DNA of 52,005 nucleotides from contig JAFTIQ010000014.1 in the NCBI GenBank assembly GCA_017456805.1, forward strand, positions 1-52,005. Direction: 5' to 3'. Numbering within the stretch: the stretch's first letter is position 1; every line of letters begins with the position of its first letter. The notes under the pieces are model-generated. The model made no database searches, had not been told where the DNA came from, and worked only from the letters and a program-made list of their open reading frames with translations. The stretch comes from Lentisphaeria bacterium (GTDB lineage: Bacteria; Verrucomicrobiota; Lentisphaeria; Victivallales; UBA1829). Of the stretch, positions 22,405-30,855 are shown piece by piece. The translations under genes and the position numbers were made by a program.

Positions 22405-25400
22405 AAATATCGAAGCTTGCATGTTTGAGCGCGTTGATCGTGATGCCGTTCATGAGCAGTGTTCAGGGTGCAGATGTGGATTTGTGGGATTATTGGCGGC
22501 AGGGTTTTGAGAAGTATGAAGCCGCTGAAAAAGAGTTCAACAGGAAGGATGTGGATAAGGCATTGCAGCTTTACCGGGAATCCCAGGAGATCTTTCTGAA
22601 GATCCGGAAAATCTCTCCTGAATGGAACAAAGATGTTGTGACGTTCCGTCTTTCTCTCTGTTACCGGAAGATTTCTGCGATTGAGGCACCGCGCCGTCAG
22701 GCTGCGGCAGAAGCCAAACATCAGGGCGAAATTTCCCGGTTGACCGCTGAGATCGAAACACTCAAGAAGCAGCTCCGGCAGACCCGTATTGAGCTGATTG
22801 ATGCAAGAAGTGCCGCGAACCGGAACGCTCTGACGGAGAAACAGGTCAAGAAACTGATGGCGGAAAATGCTGCTTTGGAAAAGAAACTTGCCGCCAGTGA
22901 AGCCGCCGTTGCCGCATTGAAAGCGGAAGTCCGCAGAGTGGATAAATCCGCTGAATATCAGCAGCAGCTCCTGAAAACCAGAACGGAAATGGAACGTGCT
23001 CAGATGGAAATCCAGCGTCTCAAGAAAGAGATCGCTACCATGAGAGAGCGCGCCCGGAAGCTTCAGGAACAGAGAAATCAGGCTGAATCCAAAGCGTTCC
23101 GTCTGGAAATGCAGACCCAGGAACTGGAAGCAAAGAAAAAGGAAATCGAAGTCCTTTCCGGCGAAAACAAGAAGATTGCAGAAGCTCTGCGGATCGCAAC
23201 ACAGCGTCAGCGGGAACTGGAACAGCAACTGGCAGCTTCCAAACAGGAAAATACCGCGCTTCAGGCACGGATCAAAGATATTGAAAACGGCACGGTTGCT
23301 TTGCCTTCCGGACAGAAACTCCGGGAAGAACTTGCTGCCGAGAAACAGCGGACTGTTGCTTTGACTGCCGCTTTGGAAAAGGCAAAACAGCAGACTCAGC
23401 TTTTGACCGCAGAACTGGAAAAACTCCGGGCAGAAAACAAGAAAATGGTCATGGAGCTTGTCAAAACAACAGAAGCTCTTGCCAAACTCCGGACGGAATA
23501 TACGGTTCTTTCCAGAAATCTTGAAGAGCAGAAAAAAGTTGCTGAGACAGCCCGGGTCCTTGCCCAGGAAAATGCTGTTCTGAAGAAGAATTTGGAGGAA
23601 ATCGCCCGGAAATATGAATCGCTCCGTCAGACTGCGACTGCATCAACTTCCGCGAGAGTTGCAGAACTTACCACCGCCTTGAACTCTGCGCGGGCGAACA
23701 TCAAGGATCTGGAAGAAAAGCTCCGGCTCGCACAGGAACGGATGAAGGGATCCTCCTCAGAGCTTCAGCAGACGATTGCCCGTCTGGAAGAAGAAAAAGC
23801 AACATTGCAGCGTTCTCTTGCCGCTGCAAAACAGGAAGCGGCTTCCATCAAGACTGTTCTGGAAAAAATGGTTACAGAATTCAATGCTTTGAAACAGGAA
23901 TTTGCTGCGCTGCAAGGGGCAGATACCCCCGTTGGAAAAGCATTGCGCCAGTCTGTTGATTCAAAAGCAACTCTGGAAGAAAAACTGGCAGTTGTCTTCA
24001 AAGAAATTGAGGTTTTGAGCAAAGAAAATGCCAAACTGCGTGCTCAGACAGCAGTTCTTCAGAAGCTGGAACAGGAAATCAAAGCGCTCAGGGCAAAGCA
24101 GGGCGGTGCTTCAGCCGCAGAAACAGCTGAACTCAATGCAAAGATCCGTGAACTGAACGAAAAATGCCGGAAACTGGAAGCATCCCTTGCCGCGGCAAAA
24201 GAAGAAGCCCGCCGCAGAGATGCTGCTGTTCTTGCGGAAACGGAAGCTCTGAAAAATTCTGTTGCATTGCTGAAACAGCAGCTTGTATCCGCACAGAATG
24301 CGGAAGCCGCTGTAAGAAAGAAACTGGAACTCCTTCAGATGGAATATGCCGATCTTGAAAAGAAGATCGCCGGTACTGTTTCCGGAGATGCCTTGAAAAA
24401 GGCTCAGGCGGAAGCCAAAAAACTTCAGCAGGAACTGGCTGCGCTCCGTGCTGCAAAAGCAGAAGCTGATACGGCTTTGAGAGCTGCCGAAGAACGGTTG
24501 AAAGTTCAGGAAGCCCGTTTGCAGGCTTATGCCAAGGAGATCAACCCCAATGCAAAAGCTCAGCTTCAGACTCTTACAGCTACCGTTGCGGAGCTTCAGG
24601 AAGCAAAGATCCAGTATGAAAATCTGGTGCGTGAACTCAGAAGAAAACTGGAAACTTCAACAGAAGACAACCGGGAACTGCGTCTTGCAAATACCGCACT
24701 TCAGACTCAGGTGGCGGAATTGAGAGTGAAGCCGGAAGAATATCTCAAGAAAGCAAATGATCTGCTTCAGAAATATATTCAGATGGAAGCTCTTTACAAA
24801 AAAGCCCAGGCCCAGGTGGATGCTCTTACGGAACGTTCCAAGAAAGCTGAAAATGAGATTGCACGGCTGAATACAGAACTTCAGGCTGCTCAGAGTCAGG
24901 TTGCCCGCTACCGTCGGGAACTGGAAGACTGGGGACAGCTCCCGCAGGCTGATGTTCAGGATGAAATTGCCAAGAAGAATAAAGCGATCGATCAGCTTGT
25001 CCGTGAAATTTCCGAACTGAAAAGAGAACGGGAAATGCTGAATGCCGAACTTGTTCTTTCCAAGGATCACGTTCTGAAATACAAGAAACTTGCGCAGGAT
25101 ATCGAAGCAAACCTTCAGATTACCCGAACTGTTGTTGCAAAATTGAAGACGATTCTTGCAAGACATACTTCCGCAGAAGAAGTGGAACGGATCGTCACGA
25201 CCCAGTTCCAATTCAAGAAAGGCGAATTCGGCCCCATCGCTTCTGTTCCTCAGGTTCAGCGTGATGTTGCCGGGATCGCGGCGGCAGAAAAACCGCAGCT
25301 GACTCCGGAACAGAAAGCAGCGCGCGAGAAAGAGTTCAAAGCCGTAATGGATGCCGGTTTGGCTGCTGAAAAAGAAAAGAACTATTCCGATGCATTGATC

Positions 25401-25712
25401 CAGTACTGGAGAGCAAGCGATTTGGATCCCGATAATGGGGAAGTATACAGAGCTCTTGCCCGTGTTTATCTGGCAAAACGTGATTTCAGGAACGCCCGTG
25501 ACAATTATAAGATCGCGGTACAGCGTTTCAAGATGAAGCGCGACCCTGCCTTTGAAGAACAGCTGTTGATCCTTGCTCAGGAAGAGGCAGATCTCCCCGC
25601 GGCAGAAGCCGTCCGCAAGAAAAACGGCAGAGATACTTCTGAAGGCACCGCTCCCGAAGAAGAAGGGGAGGGAATGACCCCGGTCCCCGCCGGGGCTCCT
25701 GCGGGAAAATAA
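22401..25712 (+). CDS. Large secreted coiled-coil protein with C-terminal TPR repeats
   Basis: An 1103-residue protein. Residues 1-23 are a Sec signal peptide (MKISKLACLSALIVMPF, cleavage near VQGA). A TPR-like segment (residues about 30-75, ALQLYRESQEIFLKIRK) is followed by roughly 800 residues of near-continuous heptad-type coiled coil dominated by Ala, Glu, Lys, Leu and Gln, e.g. repeated AEL/AALK/QEL units. Near 990-1060 come two TPRs (YSDALIQYWRASDLDPDNGEVY, RNARDNYKIAVQRF), then a Gly/Pro/Glu-rich tail. It should form a long periplasmic rod with protein-binding ends. It is translationally coupled to hflX; no family was recognised. The rod could span periplasm or tether the envelope, but that is inference. 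Confidence 0.9.
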   Translation: MKISKLACLSALIVMPFMSSVQGADVDLWDYWRQGFEKYEAAEKEFNRKDVDKALQLYRESQEIFLKIRKISPEWNKDVVTFRLSLCYRKISAIEAPRRQAAAEAKHQGEISRLTAEIETLKKQLRQTRIELIDARSAANRNALTEKQVKKLMAENAALEKKLAASEAAVAALKAEVRRVDKSAEYQQQLLKTRTEMERAQMEIQRLKKEIATMRERARKLQEQRNQAESKAFRLEMQTQELEAKKKEIEVLSGENKKIAEALRIATQRQRELEQQLAASKQENTALQARIKDIENGTVALPSGQKLREELAAEKQRTVALTAALEKAKQQTQLLTAELEKLRAENKKMVMELVKTTEALAKLRTEYTVLSRNLEEQKKVAETARVLAQENAVLKKNLEEIARKYESLRQTATASTSARVAELTTALNSARANIKDLEEKLRLAQERMKGSSSELQQTIARLEEEKATLQRSLAAAKQEAASIKTVLEKMVTEFNALKQEFAALQGADTPVGKALRQSVDSKATLEEKLAVVFKEIEVLSKENAKLRAQTAVLQKLEQEIKALRAKQGGASAAETAELNAKIRELNEKCRKLEASLAAAKEEARRRDAAVLAETEALKNSVALLKQQLVSAQNAEAAVRKKLELLQMEYADLEKKIAGTVSGDALKKAQAEAKKLQQELAALRAAKAEADTALRAAEERLKVQEARLQAYAKEINPNAKAQLQTLTATVAELQEAKIQYENLVRELRRKLETSTEDNRELRLANTALQTQVAELRVKPEEYLKKANDLLQKYIQMEALYKKAQAQVDALTERSKKAENEIARLNTELQAAQSQVARYRRELEDWGQLPQADVQDEIAKKNKAIDQLVREISELKREREMLNAELVLSKDHVLKYKKLAQDIEANLQITRTVVAKLKTILARHTSAEEVERIVTTQFQFKKGEFGPIASVPQVQRDVAGIAAAEKPQLTPEQKAAREKEFKAVMDAGLAAEKEKNYSDALIQYWRASDLDPDNGEVYRALARVYLAKRDFRNARDNYKIAVQRFKMKRDPAFEEQLLILAQEEADLPAAEAVRKKNGRDTSEGTAPEEEGEGMTPVPAGAPAGK

Positions 25713-25727
25713 TTCGTTTGATGTCAG

Positions 25728-25768
25728 GATCCCGCAGATTCGAAAAACGGATTTCTGCGGGATCTTTT
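25728..25768 (+). terminator. Terminator of rimO-pgsA-hflX-coiled-coil operon
   Basis: GATCCCGCAGA (25728-25738) pairs perfectly with TCTGCGGGATC (25754-25764) over a 15-base loop, followed by TTTT. Confidence 0.88.
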
Positions 25769-25808
25769 CCTTTAAGACTGCAACTGAAAAAACATTGAGG
25801 AAGATATT

Positions 25809-26129
25809 ATGTTTGGACAACTTGGTGAAATTGCCGGTCTGATGAAGCGGATGGGCGAAATGCAATCAAAAATGAAACAGATCAAAAAGGATCTGGAACA
25901 GTTGAATGTGACCGGCTGCAGCAGCAACGGTGCTGTGGAGATTACGATTTCCGGGGATATGAGCGCGGTGAAAAATGTTCGCATTACCGGAAATCTTCCG
26001 GCATCAGAACTGGAAATTTCTGTTGGAGAAGCAGTTGCGAATGTGATCAACAATGCAAAAATGGAAAGTGCAAAGCGTCTTTCCGAAGCGACTGGCGGAA
26101 TGGATCTTTCCGCATTGGGACTGCAATGA
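25809..26129 (+). CDS. ybaB: YbaB/EbfC nucleoid-associated protein
   Basis: A 106-residue protein with the YbaB pattern: MFGQLGEIAGLMKRMGEMQSKM, then VEITISGDMSAVKNVRI and C-terminal AVANVINNAKM. Family members form dimers that bind DNA without strong sequence preference. It precedes recR with a 4-base overlap (ATGA), the standard ybaB-recR arrangement. GAGGAAGATATT precedes the ATG. Length is normal. Confidence 0.94.
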   Translation: MFGQLGEIAGLMKRMGEMQSKMKQIKKDLEQLNVTGCSSNGAVEITISGDMSAVKNVRITGNLPASELEISVGEAVANVINNAKMESAKRLSEATGGMDLSALGLQ

Positions 26130-26761
26130 ATTCCTCGCAGGATCCGTCAAACGAGCTGTATCCGGAATCTTTTTTGATTCTGATTGATCTGCTGCGCGGG
26201 CTTCCCGGGGTTGGGAAACGTTCTGCGGAACGGATGGCGATGCAGCTTTATAAATGGAATGATTCCAAATTAAAAGCACTGTCAAGCGTGCTGGGGGATC
26301 TTCATGAGCGGATCGGAACTTGCCCGGAATGCGGAGCGATGTCTTCCGGGAAGGGGATGCTTTGTCCGGTATGTGCCTCCCCGAAACGGGATCGGTCCAC
26401 GATTTGTGTTGTGGAAGATTTTGCCCAGCTCCGGACCATGGAAGCCGGAGGGACCTATCGGGGATTATATCATATCCTCGGCGGAAAACTTGCCCCGCTG
26501 GAGGGACGGACTGCGGAGAGTCTGACGATTCCCGCGCTATTGAAACGACTTTCCGATGGAACGGTCAAAGAGGTGATCCTTGCACTCTGTCCGGATGTGG
26601 AAGGGCGAGCGACAGAGGTCTATCTGACGGGGATCCTCAAAGAACAGGAAGGACTTTCGATCAGCCGTCTGGCGCAAGGTTTGCCTGCCGGAGCGGATAT
26701 CAGTTTTGCAGATGCCGCAACGATTTCAGCCGCTTTGAACGGGCGGCGTCCTGTGGAATAA
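26126..26761 (+). CDS. recR: Recombination protein RecR
   Basis: A 211-residue recombination mediator. The N-terminal helix-hairpin-helix has [17 protein letters not shown], followed by the zinc finger CPEC...CPVC ([18 protein letters not shown]), a Toprim domain with [14 protein letters not shown] and [13 protein letters not shown], and the C-terminal region. RecR acts with RecF/RecO to load RecA on single-stranded gaps. Overlap with ybaB and length are normal. Confidence 0.96.
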   Translation: MNSSQDPSNELYPESFLILIDLLRGLPGVGKRSAERMAMQLYKWNDSKLKALSSVLGDLHERIGTCPECGAMSSGKGMLCPVCASPKRDRSTICVVEDFAQLRTMEAGGTYRGLYHILGGKLAPLEGRTAESLTIPALLKRLSDGTVKEVILALCPDVEGRATEVYLTGILKEQEGLSISRLAQGLPAGADISFADAATISAALNGRRPVE

Positions 26762-26790
26762 TTTTTCCGGATATATTTTCATCCGGAGGC

Positions 26791-26819
26791 TTGACAAAAC
26801 ATCCGGAAGGGTGTATTTT
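26791..26819 (+). promoter_or_regulatory. Promoter of the cobalamin-riboswitch operon
   Basis: TTGACA (26791-26796) and TATTTT (26814-26819) are 17 bases apart, so transcription starts just before the P1 stem of the riboswitch. Confidence 0.85.
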
Positions 26820-26825
26820 AAAGGC

Positions 26826-26966
26826 GATCACTCAGAAGAGATATCATGGTGAACCCCGTGCAATCCGGGGGCTGTCCCGCAACTGTAAATACCTCATCAG
26901 GTATGAGTCAGAGCCCATGCTTCTGAGACATAAACCTGTATATTGTGCGAGAGACACAAGAGGTAT
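26826..26966 (+). ncRNA. Cobalamin riboswitch (short form) with ribosome-site-sequestering platform
   Basis: The RNA has the B12 aptamer core GGTGAA (26848-26853), GCTGTCCCGCAACTGTAA (26871-26888) and AGTCAGAG (26907-26914). Helices: P1 CTCAGAAG/CTTCTGAG (26831-26838 with 26920-26927); P2 CATGG/CCATG (26845-26849 with 26915-26919); P3 CCCCG/CGGGG (26854-26858 with 26866-26870); P5 ATACC/GGTAT around 26889-26903. The large P8-P12 peripheral domain of classic adenosylcobalamin aptamers is absent, as in the compact class. Downstream, TTGTG/CACAA (26943-26947 with 26955-26959) flanked by ACCT/AGGT folds the AAGAGGT ribosome site of the pseudopilin into a hairpin, and ATACCTC (26889-26895) is also exactly complementary to GAGGTAT (26960-26966). 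This suggests translational repression by cobalamin. Confidence 0.9.
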
Positions 26967-26970
26967 TAAC

Positions 26971-27765
26971 ATGGCATCATTGTCCACACATTCTATCCGC
27001 TGTTTTTACAGATTTACCCTCATTGAATTACTGGTTGTTATTGCCATTATTGCCATTCTGGCAGGAATGCTTTTGCCTGCATTGAACAATGCCAGAGAGA
27101 AAGGCAGAAGTGCTCAATGCACGAATAATTTGAAGCAGATCACGACAGCTTTTACCCTTTATTGCAATACCTATGATGACTGGATGCCACCCATGGGAAA
27201 TGATGATAGCCGATGGTGCGGAACCCTGAAAGACGGGGCTTATGCTCCCGAGGGCGGTTTGATGGAATTCCTTTCTAAAGGGATCCGGGCTTGTCCGACG
27301 TTACTGCAGAATTTTAAATCCGGAAATGCTGCAACGATGAATACCGGATGTGGCGGGTATGGATACAGTATAATGCTTGGCGGTGATTATGATGGATCTT
27401 CAGATGTTCCGCGATATAAATTGACTCAAGTTCAAGCTTCTTCAAGAACAGTTGCATTTTCTGATGCAGTAGGGTTCGATAGTGGATCAAAAAAATATAT
27501 AGAGATGTTTTTTATTCATCCTCCAAAGGCAGAAATGAATTTTGGAGGGTTCAGTTACGCCTATGAGCCTGCACCTGATATTCATTTCCGTCATAACAAA
27601 CGGGCAAATATTGGATTTGTCGATGGTCATGCAAGATCTGAACGGTTGACTGTATCTCAATCCGGATGGTCGTTTACTGCCGCAGAAAATCTGACAATCA
27701 ATTTTGTCGGCTGGTTCGGGACCTCTCTGGAAGATGCACAAACCTATTTTACCTTGAAGAAGTGA
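26971..27765 (+). CDS. H-X9-DG pseudopilin (type II secretion/type IV pilin-like), riboswitch-controlled
   Basis: A 264-residue protein. An 15-residue positively charged leader precedes [20 protein letters not shown], the class III prepilin N-terminus; the residue before the cleavage site is Arg rather than Gly. The C-terminal domain ends with H-x9-DG ([12 protein letters not shown]), the mark of the prepilin family expanded in Lentisphaerota and Planctomycetota. Such proteins are processed by a prepilin peptidase and anchored by the N-terminal helix; ligand and function are unknown. The ATG at 26971 follows AAGAGGT. It is the first gene after the cobalamin riboswitch and 9 bases before nrdG. 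A longer upstream frame through recR and the riboswitch is not coding. Confidence 0.9.
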   Translation: MASLSTHSIRCFYRFTLIELLVVIAIIAILAGMLLPALNNAREKGRSAQCTNNLKQITTAFTLYCNTYDDWMPPMGNDDSRWCGTLKDGAYAPEGGLMEFLSKGIRACPTLLQNFKSGNAATMNTGCGGYGYSIMLGGDYDGSSDVPRYKLTQVQASSRTVAFSDAVGFDSGSKKYIEMFFIHPPKAEMNFGGFSYAYEPAPDIHFRHNKRANIGFVDGHARSERLTVSQSGWSFTAAENLTINFVGWFGTSLEDAQTYFTLKK

Positions 27766-27774
27766 GACATAAAG

Positions 27775-28464
27775 ATGATGTTCGGATTACAAAAATTGAC
27801 ATTGCTGGATTATCCGGAAAAGGTGGCTTGCACTGTGTTTTGCAGCGGCTGTAATTTCCGTTGTCCGTTCTGTCATAATCCGGCATTGGCAACAGGAAAT
27901 GAGAGTATTCTGGATTACAGTTTTTCCGATATTATTTCTTTTTTGGAAAGCAGAAACAAGAAACTTGATGGAATATGTATCACGGGCGGCGAACCTTTGT
28001 TGTATGAAGAAACCATTGAATTGGCTGAACGGGCGAAATTTATGGGTTTTCTTGTGAAGATTGATACCAATGGTTCCAATCCGGAACGCCTCCGGACAGT
28101 CATTGAAAAAAGGATCGCGGATTATATTGCCATGGATATAAAAAACGCTCCGGTGAAGTATGAGATGACTTCCGGAAGTAAAATGCTGGAACAGGTGAAA
28201 GAGAGCGTATCTTATCTTTTGCAGGATAAGGTCGATTATGAATTCCGGACAACTGTGACCGGAAATTTGCATACAGCGGCAGATTTTGAAAAAATCGGAA
28301 AATGGATCGCCGGAGCAAAAAGATATTTTTTACAGAAGTTTGTTGATTCAGGCTCAATTTTGAATGGTAATAGCGAAGATTTTGAAGTGAGCCTTGAGAA
28401 GATGAAGGAATATAAGAATATTGTCAGAAATGATATTCCTTCTGTGATGTTGCGCGGAATTTAA
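27775..28464 (+). CDS. nrdG: Anaerobic ribonucleoside-triphosphate reductase activating protein
   Basis: A 229-residue radical SAM enzyme that installs the glycyl radical on NrdD. The CxxxCxxC motif is Cys26/30/33 in CNFRCPFC, following the LTLLDYPEKVACTVFCSGC stretch characteristic of this NrdG group; extra cysteines are at 19 and 23. ITGGEPLLYE is the GGE SAM motif. The length is typical of the TIGR02495-type activase. It lies 9 bases after the pseudopilin and 27 bases before nrdD (AAGGAGAAGAGAG upstream of the nrdD ATG). Confidence 0.94.
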   Translation: MMFGLQKLTLLDYPEKVACTVFCSGCNFRCPFCHNPALATGNESILDYSFSDIISFLESRNKKLDGICITGGEPLLYEETIELAERAKFMGFLVKIDTNGSNPERLRTVIEKRIADYIAMDIKNAPVKYEMTSGSKMLEQVKESVSYLLQDKVDYEFRTTVTGNLHTAADFEKIGKWIAGAKRYFLQKFVDSGSILNGNSEDFEVSLEKMKEYKNIVRNDIPSVMLRGI

Positions 28465-28491
28465 GAAAATTAAATATAAGGAGAAGAGAGA

Positions 28492-30843
28492 ATGTATCAG
28501 GTTCAGAAACGTGACGGAAAAAACGTAGATTTTGATTTGAAAAAGATTTCAGATGCGATCAAAATGGCATTTGAAGCTCAGGAAAAACAGTATAATCCGT
28601 CGATTATTGATTTTATTGCGCTGAAAGTAACGGCAGATTTTGAACCGAAGATCAAAGACAGTCTGATTGCTGTTGAAGAGATACAGGACAGTGTGGAATC
28701 TGTTCTTGTTCAGGCAGGATATGCAGATGTTGCAAAGGCTTATATTCTCTATCGCCGTCAGCGTGAGAAACTGCGGAACGCTCAGTCAACGATTCTTGAC
28801 TTCAAGAAAACCGTCGATGATTATGTCAAGATCAATGACTGGCGTGTGAAAGAGAACTCCACCGTGACTTATTCTGTGGGCGGTCTGATTCTTTCCAACA
28901 GCGGAGCGATCACAGCCAATTATTGGCTTTCCGAGATTTATGATGATGAAATCAGTAATGCTCACCGGAATGCCGATATTCACATCCATGACCTTTCCAT
29001 GCTGACCGGATATTGTGCCGGATGGTCTTTGAAGCAGTTGATCAAAGAAGGTTTGGGTGGAATTCCGGGAAAGATCACATCTGCTCCGGCGGCCCATCTT
29101 GCCACGATCTGCAACCAGATGGTCAACTTCCTCGGTATTATGCAGAATGAATGGGCAGGAGCTCAGGCTTTCAGCAGTTTTGATACCTATCTTGCACCCT
29201 TTGTTAAAGTCGATCATCTGGATTATGAACAGGTCAAAAAATGTATCGAATCCTTTATCTATGGCGTGAATACACCGTCCCGCTGGGGAACACAGGCTCC
29301 GTTTTCCAATATTACTTTGGACTGGACGGTTCCTGCTGACATTGCGGAACTGAACTGTATTGTCGGCGGCAAAGAAATGGATTTCAAATATAAAGATTGC
29401 AAAGCTGAAATGGATATGATCAACCGTGCATTCATTGAGATCATGATCGAAGGAGATGCTCAGGGGCGCGGTTTCCAGTATCCTATCCCGACATATTCCA
29501 TTACAAATGACTTTGACTGGTCTGAAACAGAAAACAATAAACTTTTGTTTGAAATGACCGGGAAATATGGAACTCCTTATTTTTCCAATTATGTCAACAG
29601 TGATATGGAGCCGAGCGATATCCGTTCCATGTGCTGCCGTCTGCGGTTGGATTTGCGGGAACTCCGGAAGAAATCCGGGGGATATTTCGGCAGCGGAGAA
29701 AGTACCGGTTCCGTTGGTGTTGTAACGATCAATATTCCCCGAATTGCCTATTTGGCAAAAGATGAAAAGGATTTTTATTCCAGACTTGATCACATGATGG
29801 ATATTTCTGCCCGGTCATTGAAAATCAAACGGGAAGTGATTTCCAAGCTTCTTGATGAAGGTCTCTATCCTTATACCAAACGTTATCTCGGAAAATTTGA
29901 TAATCACTTCTCCACAATTGGGCTGGTTGGAATGAATGAAGCTTGCCTCAATGCCAACTGGCTGAAAAAAGATTTGACTCATGCAGAATCTCAGCAGTTT
30001 ACCAAAGAGGTGCTGAAACACATGCTGGATCGTCTTTCCGATTATCAGGAACAATATGGCGATTTGTATAACCTGGAAGCTACACCGGCAGAATCCACCA
30101 GTTACAGATTGGCAAAGCATGATAAAAAACGGTTCGGTGATATTCTTACGGCATCTGAAAATGAAACGCCTTACTATACCAACAGCTCTCATTTGCCGGT
30201 CGGTTATACGGATGATATTTTTGCAGCGTTGGATATTCAGGATGAACTGCAGACTCTTTACACCAGCGGAACTGTTTTCCATGCGTTCCTGGGAGAAAAA
30301 CTGCCGGATTGGAAAGCTGCTGCAAACCTTGTCCGGAAAATTGCTGAAAATTATAAATTGCCTTACTATACCATGTCTCCGACCTATTCTGTCTGTTCCG
30401 ATCATGGATACATTGCAGGTGAAAAATTCAAGTGTCCGGAGTGCGGGAAAAAAACAGAAGTTTACAGCCGTATTACAGGATATTACCGTCCGGTTCAGAA
30501 CTGGAATGACGGAAAAGCTCAGGAGTATAAGGACCGGAAGGTTTATGATGCATCCGGGGCTGTAAAGCGGAATTTTGCCGGGAAAATGGACAAGTCTGAG
30601 CAGAAAACTGAACATGTTGTTTCTTCCGGTGAGCTGATCCTTTTTACTACCTCAACGTGTCCGAACTGCAATATGGCAAAACGGTTCCTTGATGAAGCAG
30701 ATCTGACCTATCAGATAATCGTTGCAGATCAAGAACCTGAAAAGGCTGAAAAATATGGGATCCGGCATGCTCCGACACTGATCAGCGGAACAGAAAAATT
30801 TTCCGGTCTTTCTGAAATCAGACGTTTTACAGAAGCATACTGA
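28492..30843 (+). CDS. nrdD: Anaerobic (class III) ribonucleotide reductase with fused glutaredoxin-like domain
   Basis: A 783-residue protein. Residues 1-95 form an ATP-cone (MYQVQKRDGKNVDFDLKKI...YILYRRQREKLRN) for allosteric control. The catalytic barrel follows, with the C-terminal zinc region CSDHG...CPEC (from about 635, Cys648/651) and the glycyl radical site RITGYYRP (Gly about 663). After a linker, residues about 713-783 are a glutaredoxin/thioredoxin-like module with CPNC at 723-726 and the cis-Pro HAPT. NrdD reduces ribonucleotides without oxygen; the fused redoxin suggests a thioredoxin-type electron source instead of formate, as known for the NrdD2 group. The zinc site has only three Cys plus a His in view. 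Confidence 0.95.
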   Translation: MYQVQKRDGKNVDFDLKKISDAIKMAFEAQEKQYNPSIIDFIALKVTADFEPKIKDSLIAVEEIQDSVESVLVQAGYADVAKAYILYRRQREKLRNAQSTILDFKKTVDDYVKINDWRVKENSTVTYSVGGLILSNSGAITANYWLSEIYDDEISNAHRNADIHIHDLSMLTGYCAGWSLKQLIKEGLGGIPGKITSAPAAHLATICNQMVNFLGIMQNEWAGAQAFSSFDTYLAPFVKVDHLDYEQVKKCIESFIYGVNTPSRWGTQAPFSNITLDWTVPADIAELNCIVGGKEMDFKYKDCKAEMDMINRAFIEIMIEGDAQGRGFQYPIPTYSITNDFDWSETENNKLLFEMTGKYGTPYFSNYVNSDMEPSDIRSMCCRLRLDLRELRKKSGGYFGSGESTGSVGVVTINIPRIAYLAKDEKDFYSRLDHMMDISARSLKIKREVISKLLDEGLYPYTKRYLGKFDNHFSTIGLVGMNEACLNANWLKKDLTHAESQQFTKEVLKHMLDRLSDYQEQYGDLYNLEATPAESTSYRLAKHDKKRFGDILTASENETPYYTNSSHLPVGYTDDIFAALDIQDELQTLYTSGTVFHAFLGEKLPDWKAAANLVRKIAENYKLPYYTMSPTYSVCSDHGYIAGEKFKCPECGKKTEVYSRITGYYRPVQNWNDGKAQEYKDRKVYDASGAVKRNFAGKMDKSEQKTEHVVSSGELILFTTSTCPNCNMAKRFLDEADLTYQIIVADQEPEKAEKYGIRHAPTLISGTEKFSGLSEIRRFTEAY

Positions 30844-30855
30844 GAGAAGTCCGAA

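Noticed and set aside
22700..25100. Tandem DNA repeats within the coiled-coil gene
   Set aside because: The repetitiveness is at the heptad amino-acid level (Ala/Glu/Lys/Leu/Gln). I saw no exact DNA repeat units long enough to call a tandem repeat.
26320..26970. Long open frame from within recR into the pseudopilin
   Set aside because: It crosses recR in another frame, the promoter and the cobalamin riboswitch. The real start is the ATG at 26971 with its ribosome site.
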